From the NCBI GenBank assembly GCA_913058185.1, contig CAJXQX010000013.1, forward strand, positions 1 through 64,000: a stretch of DNA of 64,000 bases. The letters are read 5' to 3'. This DNA comes from an uncultured Verrucomicrobiota bacterium. GTDB lineage: Bacteria > Verrucomicrobiota > Verrucomicrobiia > Opitutales > Opitutaceae. The notes below the pieces were generated by a model, which saw only the letters and a program-made list of their open reading frames with translations, was not told the DNA's origin and did not search any database. A program made the translations under genes and the position numbers. Positions 8,471 through 17,387 of the stretch are shown here, piece by piece. The stretch's first letter is position 1; the number at the start of each line of letters is the position of its first letter.

Positions 8471-9487
8471 TCAGGTGTGTTGGAGAAGCCAGTTGAGGTC
8501 ACTCAACACGGCACCGGTGCCATTTGCGACGGCTGAAAGCGGATCATCGGCGATGATAACCGGGAGACCGGTTTTATCACTGAGAAGACGATCAATGCCT
8601 CGGATGAGGGCACCGCCTCCAGCCAGCACGAAGCCACGATCCACGAGATCGGCAGAGAGTTCCGGCGGGCAACGCTCGAGAGCGGACCGAACGGCATCCA
8701 CGATCGCAGCCATGGTGTCGCTGAGAGCTTCGCGGATTTCCTGTGAGGTGACGTGAATGGTTTTGGGGAGACCAGCAACGGAGTCGCGACCCTTGACCTC
8801 CATGGTGAGTTCTTCCTCCAGCGGGTAGGCGGAACCAAGGCGTAGCTTAATTTCTTCCGCGGTGCGTTCACCGATGAGTAAATTGTAGGCCCGTTTCATG
8901 TAGTTCACGATGGCTGCATCGATCTCATCACCCGCGACGCGGATGGATTTTGAAAACACGACTCCGGCGAGAGAGATAATTGCGATCTCGGTGGTGCCAC
9001 CGCCGATATCAACGATCATGTTGGCGGCGGGTTCGTGAATGGGGAGTCCAACCCCGATCGCGGCGGCCATGGGCTCCTGGATCATGTGAACAGCACGTGC
9101 TCCGGCATGGGTGGCGGAGTCCTGCACGGCGCGTTTCTCCACCTCGGTGATTCCAGAAGGGATGGCGATCACTACGCGTGGGCTTACGCCAAAACTGTTG
9201 CTGTTCACCTTTTTGATGAAGTAGCGCAGCATGGCCTCGGTCACATCGAAGTCGGCGATTACGCCGTCCTTCATCGGCCGAATGGCGGTGATGTTGCCGG
9301 GCGTGCGTCCGAGCATGCGTTTGGCGTCGGAACCGACGGCGCGCACTTTGCGGGTCATGGTATCGAGAGCCACGACCGAAGGTTCACGTAGAACGATTCC
9401 GCGATCCTTTAAATACACCAAGGTATTTGCGGTGCCGAGGTCGATTCCAATGTCGTTGGAGAAGTGGGATAGAAGCTTCAGGGCCAT
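8471..9487 (-). CDS. mreB: Rod shape-determining protein MreB (bacterial actin)
   Basis: This actin-fold ATPase (about 338 aa) polymerises under the inner membrane and guides elongasome movement. Phosphate-binding motif 1 (DIGIDLGTANTLVYLK) lies near the N-terminus, phosphate motif 2 (DIGGGTTEIAIISL) in the middle, and the adenosine motif VLAGGGALIRGID towards the C-terminus. I place the start at 9487 (MALKLLSHFSNDIGIDLG), the usual MreB length; an in-frame ATG at 9517 would add ten residues. It heads mreB-mreC-mreD-mrdA. The gap to tatA (9488-9659) holds the tatA-side terminator and presumably the mreB promoter. Confidence 0.96.
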   Translation of the reverse strand: MALKLLSHFSNDIGIDLGTANTLVYLKDRGIVLREPSVVALDTMTRKVRAVGSDAKRMLGRTPGNITAIRPMKDGVIADFDVTEAMLRYFIKKVNSNSFGVSPRVVIAIPSGITEVEKRAVQDSATHAGARAVHMIQEPMAAAIGVGLPIHEPAANMIVDIGGGTTEIAIISLAGVVFSKSIRVAGDEIDAAIVNYMKRAYNLLIGERTAEEIKLRLGSAYPLEEELTMEVKGRDSVAGLPKTIHVTSQEIREALSDTMAAIVDAVRSALERCPPELSADLVDRGFVLAGGGALIRGIDRLLSDKTGLPVIIADDPLSAVANGTGAVLSDLNWLLQHT

Positions 9488-9591
9488 TTCAAGCGCGTTT
9501 CCGCTGAGGGGAAACAATTGGGATTACTTAGTGTTAAAGGGTAAAAAATGCCTATGGCGAGCGCGTTACGTGGTTATTTTACGTTAAAAAC

Positions 9592-9616
9592 AAAAAACGC
9601 CGCTAAAAAGCGACGT
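9592..9616 (-). terminator. Rho-independent terminator downstream of dnaG-rpoD-tatA
   Basis: Read on the minus strand, ACGTCGCT and AGCGGCGT form an 8-bp stem with one G-U pair and a short T loop. The stem is followed directly by six T. It lies 44 bp after the tatA stop and before mreB, separating the two minus-strand operons. Confidence 0.75.
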
Positions 9617-9659
9617 GAGTAAAATCTAAATACACCGCCACGATTGACGGGAGCCGGGC

Positions 9660-9902
9660 TCAGTTGTTGCCCGGAGGGGGAACGGTTTCGGTGCTCTTCT
9701 TCTCAACGGGGGTCGTAGGATCGACCGCATTCAATTCCTTTTCAGCCTCGTCGGTAGCCTTTTGGAATTCGCTCTTGGCTTTGCCGAGACCGCGAGCGAG
9801 CTCGGGCAATTTTTTGGCACCGAACAGAAGCACGATGACCAAAAACAGGAGGAGAATTTCAGGGCCGCCGAGGGTCCAGGCGAGCAGGGGCGAGACGTTC
9901 AT
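9660..9902 (-). CDS. tatA: Twin-arginine translocase subunit TatA/TatE
   Basis: This 80-aa protein has one N-terminal hydrophobic helix (about residues 11-28), the conserved FGAKKLPELARGLGKAKSEF amphipathic helix and a charged, Pro-rich tail, the TatA architecture. TatA oligomers form the Tat translocation path for folded proteins. The gene follows rpoD by about 60 bp and ends at a terminator. Tat substrates are predicted in this same window (the heparinase-like protein at 39656 and the DUF1552 protein at 53070). No tatC is seen here. It could alternatively be annotated TatE; the two cannot be separated from sequence alone. Confidence 0.92.
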   Translation of the reverse strand: MNVSPLLAWTLGGPEILLLFLVIVLLFGAKKLPELARGLGKAKSEFQKATDEAEKELNAVDPTTPVEKKSTETVPPPGNN

Positions 9903-9963
9903 GATGAAGAAAGGTTAGCGGTGGTGGTGGTGCCGGAGCAAGTGAAGAAAAAGGGTCGTCAGT

Positions 9964-11766
9964 CTACTTCGGGCGGCCGAGGGCTTCAGCGGTGCCAGGC
10001 TTGACGGCGAGCTTGAGTAGATTCTGCGCGTTATCCAATTGCTCGGCATCGAAGAAGCCATGGAGCTGACGGATACGGGTGGGGTGGCGCATTTTACGTA
10101 GCGCTTTCGCCTCAATTTGGCGGATGCGCTCGCGAGTCACCTTAAATTGCTTACCGACCTCTTCGAGGGTGCGGCTGTAGCCGTCGATCAGACCGAAGCG
10201 GAGGGAGAGCACCCGACGTTCGCGTTCGGTGAGGGAATCTAGCACGTCGACGATCTTATCACGCAGGAGTGAGTAGGCCGTCATATCGTAGGGATTCTCG
10301 GCCGACTTGTCCTCGATGAAGTCACCGAAGCTCGTGTCATCGCCATCACCGACTGGAGATTGGAGTGAGATGGGCTGTTGCGCCATCTTCATGATTTGCT
10401 GCACGCGCTCGACGGGCAGGTTCATTTCGTCCGCTACCTCGTCCGGAGTCGGCTCATGGCCGAATTCTTGGAGAAGTTGCTTCTGCACCTGCATGACCTT
10501 GTTGAGGGTCTCGATCATGTGCACCGGAATGCGGATCGTGCGGGCTTGGTCGGCAATGGAACGGGTGATCGCTTGGCGAATCCACCAAGTCGCATAGGTC
10601 GAGAATTTGTAGCCGCGACGATACTCAAACTTCTCCACCGCTTTCATCAGGCCCATGTTGCCTTCTTGAATGAGATCGAGGAAGGAGAGGCCACGATTGG
10701 TATATTTCTTCGCGATCGAGATCACGAGCCGGAGATTGGCTTCGACCATCTCGGTCTTGGCTTGGTGCGCGTCAGCGACGTGCACGTTCGTCTGCTGGAT
10801 GATGCGCAAGAAGTCTTCCGGCGGCATCCGTAACTCGCGTTCCATTTCCTTCAATCGAGCCTTCAGCGATTTAGCATCAATTGCCATGTCGCGCTTGGTC
10901 TTGGGCTTCTTAGCGCGGGCAAGTTGAGTATGAATCTGTTCGATCTCGTTGGTGATCGAGTTGCGATTCTTGATCCACTCTTCGTAGACCTTCAGTTTGA
11001 AGAAGAACTTCGGGAAACATTTGCGCAGGTTGGTCTCCCGCTTGCGGTGCTTGGTGAGCACCTTCTTTTTCTCGGCCTCGCTCCGAACCTTGGCTAGTTC
11101 GATCCAAGACTGAGCGACCAAATCTTCGGAACGAATCGTGGTCTCAACGAGTTTTGGAAGAGATTTGAAATACACGTCGCGACTCTCGATCTTCTTATCG
11201 ATGACGATGCGGTCGAAGCGTTCTTCGCGGGTGAGTAGCTTGTTGCCGAGTTGGCCGATGTGGTCACCGACAATGGAAGCCTCGAAAAGAGCGGACTGGG
11301 CCTTAAGCTCGGCGTTCTCGATGCGTTTAGAGATCTCGACCTCCTGTTCGCGGGTGAGCAGGGGCACTTGACCCATCTGCTTGAGATACATCCGAACGGG
11401 ATCGTCGAGGATGTCGTTCTGGGAAGACTTGGTTTGTTCTTCTTCGGCCTCCTCCATGCGGGCCTTGTATTCCTCGACTTGATCCGGTTCGAGGATTTCG
11501 ATCTCCAGATTTTGGAGAATGGAAATGATGTTATCGAATTCGTCCTGATTCTCGACTGACTCGGGCAGAGCCTCGTTGATGTCGTCCCAAGTGAGATAAC
11601 CCTGCTCTTTGGAGAGACGGATTAGCAGACGGATCCGCTCGTTGACGCCACTGGACATGGCTTCTATCGCGGTTGAACCTTTTTTACCCTTGGTAGACTT
11701 CAGGGCTTGTTCGACGGCGTCGGATTGAGCGGAGGGCGAGGAGACGGACTTGGCTTTGTGCGGCAT
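9964..11766 (-). CDS. rpoD: Primary sigma factor RpoD (sigma-70)
   Basis: This 600-aa housekeeping sigma factor directs RNA polymerase to standard promoters. It has an N-terminal region 1.1-like domain (about residues 40-100, [21 protein letters not shown]) and region 1.2 ([21 protein letters not shown]). There is a non-conserved basic insert, then regions 2.1-2.4 ([34 protein letters not shown], split here for description), region 3, and 4.2 with [20 protein letters not shown]. Group 1 status follows from the complete set of regions. dnaG ends 16 bp upstream, so they form the conserved dnaG-rpoD macromolecular synthesis pair, without rpsU next to it in this window. Confidence 0.97.
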   Translation of the reverse strand: MPHKAKSVSSPSAQSDAVEQALKSTKGKKGSTAIEAMSSGVNERIRLLIRLSKEQGYLTWDDINEALPESVENQDEFDNIISILQNLEIEILEPDQVEEYKARMEEAEEEQTKSSQNDILDDPVRMYLKQMGQVPLLTREQEVEISKRIENAELKAQSALFEASIVGDHIGQLGNKLLTREERFDRIVIDKKIESRDVYFKSLPKLVETTIRSEDLVAQSWIELAKVRSEAEKKKVLTKHRKRETNLRKCFPKFFFKLKVYEEWIKNRNSITNEIEQIHTQLARAKKPKTKRDMAIDAKSLKARLKEMERELRMPPEDFLRIIQQTNVHVADAHQAKTEMVEANLRLVISIAKKYTNRGLSFLDLIQEGNMGLMKAVEKFEYRRGYKFSTYATWWIRQAITRSIADQARTIRIPVHMIETLNKVMQVQKQLLQEFGHEPTPDEVADEMNLPVERVQQIMKMAQQPISLQSPVGDGDDTSFGDFIEDKSAENPYDMTAYSLLRDKIVDVLDSLTERERRVLSLRFGLIDGYSRTLEEVGKQFKVTRERIRQIEAKALRKMRHPTRIRQLHGFFDAEQLDNAQNLLKLAVKPGTAEALGRPK

Positions 11767-11781
11767 GGAGAGAAACAGAAA

Positions 11782-13650
11782 CTAGACAACTGGCGCTAAC
11801 CTAAGAGGTTGGCGAAGTTGCCTTTGTAGTTCGGAACGCTCTTTCAGTAGAGAAATTACGTCAAATTGACTGTCCGTTTGGGACTGGGACAATGCAAGTT
11901 CAATTTGGCGGAGCTGAGGTTGCAGCGCTCGGAGGCGAAGTTTTTGTAATCCTTCTTCCGCGACTTTGGCCGGATCGTCCATGGTGGGCGTGTCAAAAAG
12001 AAGGGTGGCCGCGAGGGCCTTCTCCTCGGGCGTTTCGAGAAGTCCGCTCTCATTAAGTTCAGCGGTGCCGGGCCAGGCATCTTGCTCAAACTCGGCCAAA
12101 ATACGGTTCAGCAGGGCTCCGGCCGGGTGTTGGGTGTCAATCCATTCGTGGGGCAGGGCGAGGCTGAGAGGTTTGCCATATGCTTCGAAGTGGAGGCAGA
12201 TCAGCAGGAGGTGTTCCTCGGGGGAAATGGTGGTGGGTCCGCGGGGAATCGGCGGAGATTCAGCTTCTTCGTTGCGAGGTCGGGCGGGAGCGCGACGTGC
12301 TCCGTGGCGACGGTAGCGCTCAAAATCTGATGCGAGCGCCGAAATGGAGAGTCCAAGTTGGGCGGCTGCCTCCTTGAGGAATTCGGACTGAGCGACCTCA
12401 GACTCAGCGGCGATCACGATCTCAAAGAGGGGTTTCATGGCCGCCGACTTCTTTTCGGCGTTAGCTTTGCGCCCCTCGGGCAGCAGCGCTTGGCAGGCGA
12501 AGGTCATGGCCGAAAGGGCAGTTTTACGGATGTCTTCGTAGCCCTCCTTACCCTGTTCCATCATCAGAAGATCGGGGTCGAGTTTGCCGTCACCATCTCC
12601 GGTGATGAATCTAACTTCGATACCAGCGGCCAAAGCCATGGGCAGGAGCCTGAGGGCGGCTTTTTGGCCCGCGCCATCTCCGTCGAAGAAGCACTCGACT
12701 TGATTGTGGTAGCGGCGGAGGAGCGCGAGTTGCCCCTCGGTGATAGAAGTGCCTTGAGGGGCGACGGCGGTTTTTAGCCCCACACTCCAAGAGCGCAGTG
12801 CGTCCAGCTGCCCCTCGACTAAAACGAACGGATGTCCTTCCTTCGCTTCGGAGCGTGCTCGGTCGAGGTTAAAGAGGAGGTGGCTCTTGGTAAAAATGGG
12901 GGTCTCTGGCGAGTTGACGTATTTCGCGTCTTTGGCGGGGTCGTTGTCCGGAGTGAGGGCAGTTTGGCGAGCGGTGAATGCGACCACCCGGCCTTGGTGA
13001 TCTCGAATGGGGATCATCAGACGGCCACGGAATCGATGGCGCAGTGACCGCAAGCTGATCTCGGCGTCGTCGTAGATGAAGAACAGGCCACATTGGCGCA
13101 GGGCGGACTCGGAAAATCCACGCTTCATGAGTTCCGCGCCTAGATTACTGCCGTTGACATCGGCGGCTCCGACTTTGAACTCTTTGGCCAACTCGAGGTC
13201 GAAGCGCCGTTCATTTTCCCAATAATTCCGCATCCAGTTACCGGTCTCGTCATTGGCGCTGAAGGCTTCGTAGTAATGCTGGGCGGCGATGTCGTGGAGT
13301 TCAAAAAGCTCCTGTCGCAGTGATCGTTCCTCGCGGGTCGGGCCGGCTCCCGCTTCGTATTCGATCGGAACATTGAAGCGTTGGCCCAAAGTTTCGACCG
13401 TTTCGATGAAGTTGAGCCCTTCGGTTTCCCGGATGAAAGTGATGAGATCGCCAGATTTTCCACAGCCGAAACACTTGTAGACACCCATGTCGGGATTCAC
13501 GTGAAACGACGGCGATTTTTCCTGATGGAACGGGCAGAGGCCTTTGAACCGCGACCCTGCTTTCTTCAACGTCACACTGCGGGAGATCACATCAACGATG
13601 TTCACCCGGGCTCGTATCTCATGGACGCAGGATGGTTTGACTAAGGGCAT
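11782..13650 (-). CDS. dnaG: DNA primase DnaG
   Basis: This 622-aa primase makes RNA primers for replication. The N-terminal CHC2 zinc-binding domain is intact (C39, H42, C60, C63). It is followed by the RNA polymerase core and a TOPRIM domain with LVEGQLDALRSW and the acidic FFDGDGAGQKAALR motif. The C-terminal region, rich in Glu/Leu, would be the DnaB-binding domain. Length is normal. It lies immediately upstream of rpoD in the same direction. Confidence 0.96.
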   Translation of the reverse strand: MPLVKPSCVHEIRARVNIVDVISRSVTLKKAGSRFKGLCPFHQEKSPSFHVNPDMGVYKCFGCGKSGDLITFIRETEGLNFIETVETLGQRFNVPIEYEAGAGPTREERSLRQELFELHDIAAQHYYEAFSANDETGNWMRNYWENERRFDLELAKEFKVGAADVNGSNLGAELMKRGFSESALRQCGLFFIYDDAEISLRSLRHRFRGRLMIPIRDHQGRVVAFTARQTALTPDNDPAKDAKYVNSPETPIFTKSHLLFNLDRARSEAKEGHPFVLVEGQLDALRSWSVGLKTAVAPQGTSITEGQLALLRRYHNQVECFFDGDGAGQKAALRLLPMALAAGIEVRFITGDGDGKLDPDLLMMEQGKEGYEDIRKTALSAMTFACQALLPEGRKANAEKKSAAMKPLFEIVIAAESEVAQSEFLKEAAAQLGLSISALASDFERYRRHGARRAPARPRNEEAESPPIPRGPTTISPEEHLLLICLHFEAYGKPLSLALPHEWIDTQHPAGALLNRILAEFEQDAWPGTAELNESGLLETPEEKALAATLLFDTPTMDDPAKVAEEGLQKLRLRALQPQLRQIELALSQSQTDSQFDVISLLKERSELQRQLRQPLRLAPVV

Positions 13651-13771
13651 GAAAGTGGGTGGCCAAATGGCTTCGAAGGAGTTTGGACATTTACCTCGGC
13701 GTGTGCTCTGTCAAGGTTCGCTCTACTAAGAGGAAACAATCCTACCCCTCTTGGCGTCTCACCCCCAAATC

Positions 13772-14815
13772 ATGTCCCGATTTTTTACCTTATTATCCCT
13801 ATTGTTAGTGTCGGTTGGCGGATTTTCGCTGATGGCCCAAGACGCGGTGGAGGTCCCGGAGGGGCCCCAACCGCCGGCCACGATTTGGGCGGGCCAGCTG
13901 GAGGCATTCGACTTGAGCGTTTACTCGCGGGAGGTGAATTCGTTGATCGGGCAGTTTGAAGAGGCACTCGGCCAACGACTCGTTCCAGGCGAGAAGGGCA
14001 AAGTGGGTCTCAAAATCTACGCCGACAGTGGACCCGGTCTGGCCACTCCGATCCCTTTGGTGAAAGCCGTGATTCAAGCTCTCGTTGAACGAGGTTATGC
14101 CAAAGAAGACATCTTTTTGGTCGGGCTGAATCCGTTAAGGCTCCGATTTACCGGTTATTTGCCTTCGCTTATTACCGGGGAGGGTCCCTTTGACGATCAC
14201 CCGATCTTCATTCTCGAGTCTGGTGAGTATTATGATCCGGGTTGGTTCTACGATAGCCCGCTTCCATCCCGTTTTGATCCGGTGTTTCTCGCGGATCGCG
14301 GAGATGACCACCAGGAGCATCTGGAGGCCAACCGCCGCAGTTTCCTCGCCACCCCGTTATTTTTGGAGGCCGATTTTTGGATCAATTTGCCGGTCTACAC
14401 CGATCATCCGACACTCGGAGTGAATGGGGCATTGGTAAATGCGACCCTGTGGAACGCATCCAACACCGCCCGTTTTATGCAAAGTGCGACCAACGCCCCA
14501 GCGGCGGTGGCGGAGATGAGTGCGATTCCCGAGCTGCGGCAAACTTGGCTGTTCACGATCGCGAGTTTGCAACAATATCAGTTCATCGGCGGACCGGCCT
14601 TCAACTCCCTCTACACGGTCTCTGATAGTGAGATTTGGTTGAGCGCGGATCCGGTCGCATTGGATACCATGATGCTCGAACGCATCAATGGGCACCGGAC
14701 CAGGTGGGGCTTCCCGATTATCTCGGAGGAGATCCGCACGCTTGAATTTGCGGAGGTTCTGAAGGTCGGCAGCACGTCAAATTTAGATGAAAGACTCGTC
14801 CGAGTGGATGGATAG
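13772..14815 (+). CDS. Exported DUF362-like protein of unknown function
   Basis: The protein (about 347 aa) starts with a signal peptide (MSRFFTLLSLLLVSVGGFSLMAQ), so it should be periplasmic or secreted. The order of sequence blocks recalls DUF362 proteins: an early VKAVIQALVERGYAKEDI segment, a central WINLPVYTDHPTLGVNGALVN block, and the ending SADPVALDTMMLERIN. The last one is the best match to that family. The resemblance is distant, and no cysteine cluster for iron-sulphur binding is present. ATG 13772 is preferred because it begins the signal peptide. It faces away from dnaG and precedes nuoA by 62 bp. Confidence 0.6.
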   Translation: MSRFFTLLSLLLVSVGGFSLMAQDAVEVPEGPQPPATIWAGQLEAFDLSVYSREVNSLIGQFEEALGQRLVPGEKGKVGLKIYADSGPGLATPIPLVKAVIQALVERGYAKEDIFLVGLNPLRLRFTGYLPSLITGEGPFDDHPIFILESGEYYDPGWFYDSPLPSRFDPVFLADRGDDHQEHLEANRRSFLATPLFLEADFWINLPVYTDHPTLGVNGALVNATLWNASNTARFMQSATNAPAAVAEMSAIPELRQTWLFTIASLQQYQFIGGPAFNSLYTVSDSEIWLSADPVALDTMMLERINGHRTRWGFPIISEEIRTLEFAEVLKVGSTSNLDERLVRVDG

Positions 14816-14877
14816 ACGTGCTCGCGCCAATTTCCCCTTGTCAGGCCGCGACCGCTGAGCCCTGTATTTAAACGTCC

Positions 14878-15255
14878 ATGACGTCTGCGGCCTATCTCCC
14901 ACTTCTCATTCAAGCAGTCCTCGCCCTTGGCGTGGGATTGACGATTTTGGCGGTCAACCGTTTGGCCCGCCAGCGGGTGAAGTCCTCAAGCCCGATCAAA
15001 GACACGCCGTATGAATGCGGAGTTAAGAGCGAAGGCATCGTTCACACCCGCTTTTCGGTGAAGTTTTATATCACCGCGATGCTCTTCCTCCTCTTCGATA
15101 TCGAGGTGGTATTCCTGATCCCTTGGACGTTTGTTTACCGCGATTTTCTGGCCAACAACATTGCCATTCTGTCGCCCATGATGTTCTTCCTTTTCGTGCT
15201 GGTGCTGGGGCTCTTCTACGAAGTGAAGAAGGGTGTCCTGAATTGGGAAAAGTAA
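14878..15255 (+). CDS. nuoA: NADH-quinone oxidoreductase subunit A
   Basis: This 125-aa membrane subunit of respiratory complex I has three transmembrane helices (about residues 5-27, 62-84, 92-115). The conserved loop TPYECGVKSEG, the cysteine-containing signature of NuoA/ND3, is followed by RFSVKFYITAMLFLLFDIEVVFLIPW. It stands alone: neither neighbour is a nuo gene, whereas nuoA usually leads a nuoA-N operon. It may therefore be a second copy or belong to a split complex I locus. Start ATG follows AAACGTCC with no Shine-Dalgarno. Confidence 0.93.
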   Translation: MTSAAYLPLLIQAVLALGVGLTILAVNRLARQRVKSSSPIKDTPYECGVKSEGIVHTRFSVKFYITAMLFLLFDIEVVFLIPWTFVYRDFLANNIAILSPMMFFLFVLVLGLFYEVKKGVLNWEK

Positions 15256-15285
15256 TCGCGAGTTAGTTTCAGAACGATTTTCACC

Positions 15286-16644
15286 ATGCGGCTCGAAAAA
15301 CTCATCGCCCGAAGCCGCATCGTAGAACTACGTGGTTCCGACATGAAGTCGACGCTGGGCGAGATGCTCGACGTATGTGCGCAGCGGATTACGGGACTAA
15401 AACGTGACCCGTTGCTTCGTGGCTTGCTGGCGCGTGAGGCAACGATGACCACATATCTCGGACATGGGGTCTCCTTGCCTCATGTGCGGACCAAGCTGAG
15501 TCGGCGCTATCTGCTCGCCATTGGGCGCAGTCGTGACGGCGTTTCCCATGACGGTTCCGAGAGCGAGAAATCAAACCTCGTGATCATGTTGCTCGCGGAC
15601 GAGAAATCGCGGGATTACCTTCAGGTGCTCGCCTCACTGGCCCGAATGGTCAAAGAGCCGGAGTTGGTGCGTAGCTTGATCGATTCCGAAGATGTCGACC
15701 AGCTCTACGAGCGGTTGCTCGCAGGACTCAGCGGCATGCAGGTCCGACGCATCCCGACCAAGCAGAACAAAATGAACCGCCTAATGGTTCGCGAAGCGGA
15801 ACGGGTAGCCAAAGGAGCGGATTGCGACGCGATCGTGGTGATGGGCGATACCTTCACCGGGGGCATCGATGTCACGCGTTGGACGCCCAAGATTAAGTCG
15901 ATTCTCGTCACCAACAGCGTCCCTGACGGGTCGGATGCTTTCACCACGTTTGCCGAAGTGATTCAGGTGCGCTCATTTTCACCTCAGCGTTTGGCGCAGG
16001 TGCGCAGCGCAATCCTAGTGGCGCTGACTCGTGGGATCATTACTTTCACTGATCGCTTGTGTTGCCTTGGCGGAGTGTTGGGGAGCAATCAATTCGACAC
16101 GGTCGGAGTATTTGATGTGGAGCGTGAGTTTCAGACGCTGCTTACCGGTAAAACCGATCTGTTGCCCGACGACGTGAAGCCCGAGGTTTTTGAACGAGTC
16201 ATCGCCGTGGCGACCGAACTCGGAGTTGAAGGACGTGAAGGGAAACCCGTGGGGTGTCTGTTTGTCGTCGGAGGAACGCCTCAGGTGGAGAAATTCGTGA
16301 AGCCGTTAGTGCTGAATCCATTTTTCGGATATAAGGATGAAGACCGCAATATCCTCAATCCATTCATGGACGAAACCGTGAAGGAGTTCTCCACTATTGA
16401 CGGCGCTTTTGTTATCCAGGGTAACGGCGCGGTGAATTCCGCCGGTAGTCTCATTCAAGCGACTGACACCGAGCACATGTTACCGAGTGGTTTGGGCAGT
16501 CGTCATGCTGCTGCTGCTGCCATTAGTTTGGAGGCTCCCTGCATTGCCGTGGTCGTTTCGGCCAGCACCGGGCAGGTGTCACTATTCCGCCGTGGGGTTA
16601 TGCTGCCGCTGACAGAGAAAAAAGTGATCGCTTCGAAATCCTGA
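15286..16644 (+). CDS. PTS EIIA-type domain fused to DacZ-like diadenylate cyclase domain
   Basis: The 452-aa protein has three parts. Residues 1-150 form a fructose/nitrogen-type PTS EIIA domain, with GHGVSLPH ending in H66 at the place of the phosphorylated histidine. Residues about 165-300 (ADCDAIVVMGDTFTGGIDVTRW) resemble the pyruvate-kinase C-terminal (PK_C-like) domain found in archaeal DacZ. Residues about 300-445 form a DisA_N/DAC domain with DGA at 372-374 and SRHAA at 405-409. The DAC motif is of the RHxA type seen in archaeal DacZ rather than the bacterial RHR. It probably makes c-di-AMP from two ATP in the cytoplasm, with output set by EIIA phosphorylation. No signal or membrane helix is seen. 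It lies 30 bp after nuoA. Confidence 0.8.
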   Translation: MRLEKLIARSRIVELRGSDMKSTLGEMLDVCAQRITGLKRDPLLRGLLAREATMTTYLGHGVSLPHVRTKLSRRYLLAIGRSRDGVSHDGSESEKSNLVIMLLADEKSRDYLQVLASLARMVKEPELVRSLIDSEDVDQLYERLLAGLSGMQVRRIPTKQNKMNRLMVREAERVAKGADCDAIVVMGDTFTGGIDVTRWTPKIKSILVTNSVPDGSDAFTTFAEVIQVRSFSPQRLAQVRSAILVALTRGIITFTDRLCCLGGVLGSNQFDTVGVFDVEREFQTLLTGKTDLLPDDVKPEVFERVIAVATELGVEGREGKPVGCLFVVGGTPQVEKFVKPLVLNPFFGYKDEDRNILNPFMDETVKEFSTIDGAFVIQGNGAVNSAGSLIQATDTEHMLPSGLGSRHAAAAAISLEAPCIAVVVSASTGQVSLFRRGVMLPLTEKKVIASKS

Positions 16645-16789
16645 ACGGAAGGCTAAAAGCCTGATTCTGGGTTGAAAAACTGGCAAAGATGGGGTCGAGA
16701 GATTGTCAGGACTCAGTTAATCCGGCGAATTTGCGCTTGCCGAAGACGGGAGCGAGCCGTTGAGATCTTCCTTCACCCAATTTAAAGAC

Positions 16790-16954
16790 ATGCAAGAACA
16801 AGTAATTATCGAGTGCACCGAGGCCCGCGCCGAGGGTAAGTATGCTTCCAAATACCTCACGTCCCGCAACAAGAAGACTGTTACGGAGCGTATCGAGAAG
16901 AAGAAGTATAACCCTTCGCTTCGTCGCCACACGGTTCATCGTGAGATCAAATAG
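16790..16954 (+). CDS. rpmG: 50S ribosomal protein L33
   Basis: This 54-aa basic protein aligns with bacterial L33: [20 protein letters not shown], then RNKK, then [18 protein letters not shown] at the C-terminus. The paired CxxC zinc motifs are absent, so it is the zinc-independent type. The ATG at 16790 is chosen because it gives the normal L33 length; the preceding TTG at 16760 would add ten residues. A strong terminator follows 28 bp later, so it is probably a monocistronic unit or the end of the transcript. Confidence 0.9.
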   Translation: MQEQVIIECTEARAEGKYASKYLTSRNKKTVTERIEKKKYNPSLRRHTVHREIK

Positions 16955-16982
16955 CTCGCCGGGGTAACCCGTTAAAGTTTCC

Positions 16983-17015
16983 GACCGAAGTCCTCCGGGG
17001 CTTCGGTCTTTTTTT
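16983..17015 (+). terminator. Rho-independent terminator after rpmG
   Basis: GACCGAAG (16983-16990) and CTTCGGTC (17001-17008) form a perfect 8-bp stem with a 10-base loop. Seven T follow (17009-17015). It sits 28 bp after the L33 stop. Confidence 0.9.
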
Positions 17016-17025
17016 GGCTAGGTGA

Positions 17026-17262
17026 CTACGCTCCGGCTTGGCTACAGGAGTTCCGTGAGCCCTGACGCCAGTCTTCACGGTGATTCCGAATCCAGTCGAG
17101 CAGAGCACGTTCGAATCCAATATCTCCACCTAAACGCTCCGATTCCAACCACTTATGACGTAAAATCTCTTCTCGTTCGGCCAAAAACTCTTGGTAAAGA
17201 GAGGATTTCTTCACGAACTCGCGAGATGCAGGTGCGGAAGACTGGGCGACGGATTGATTCAT
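17026..17262 (-). CDS. Small conserved-looking hypothetical protein
   Basis: The 78-aa reading frame encodes a helical, charged core, EFLAEREEILRHKWLESERL, followed by GGDIGFERALLDWIRNHREDWR and a Ser-rich N- and C-terminus. The core resembles short uncharacterised bacterial proteins with an EILRHKW...GFE.ALLDWI pattern, but I cannot name the family. The composition is that of a real soluble protein. It lies between the rpmG terminator and mrp, both of which end or start at sensible distances. Confidence 0.6.
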   Translation of the reverse strand: MNQSVAQSSAPASREFVKKSSLYQEFLAEREEILRHKWLESERLGGDIGFERALLDWIRNHREDWRQGSRNSCSQAGA

Positions 17263-17387
17263 GGATGAGCGAGGGATTGAGATTGGGGGAAAGTCGAACG
17301 GTCAGCCCCTAACTGTCAACCTACCTGGGCGGCTTACCCTAGATGATGTTGTTTTGCGTTCACCGAGTTCCATTGGAGAGGGGCTGC

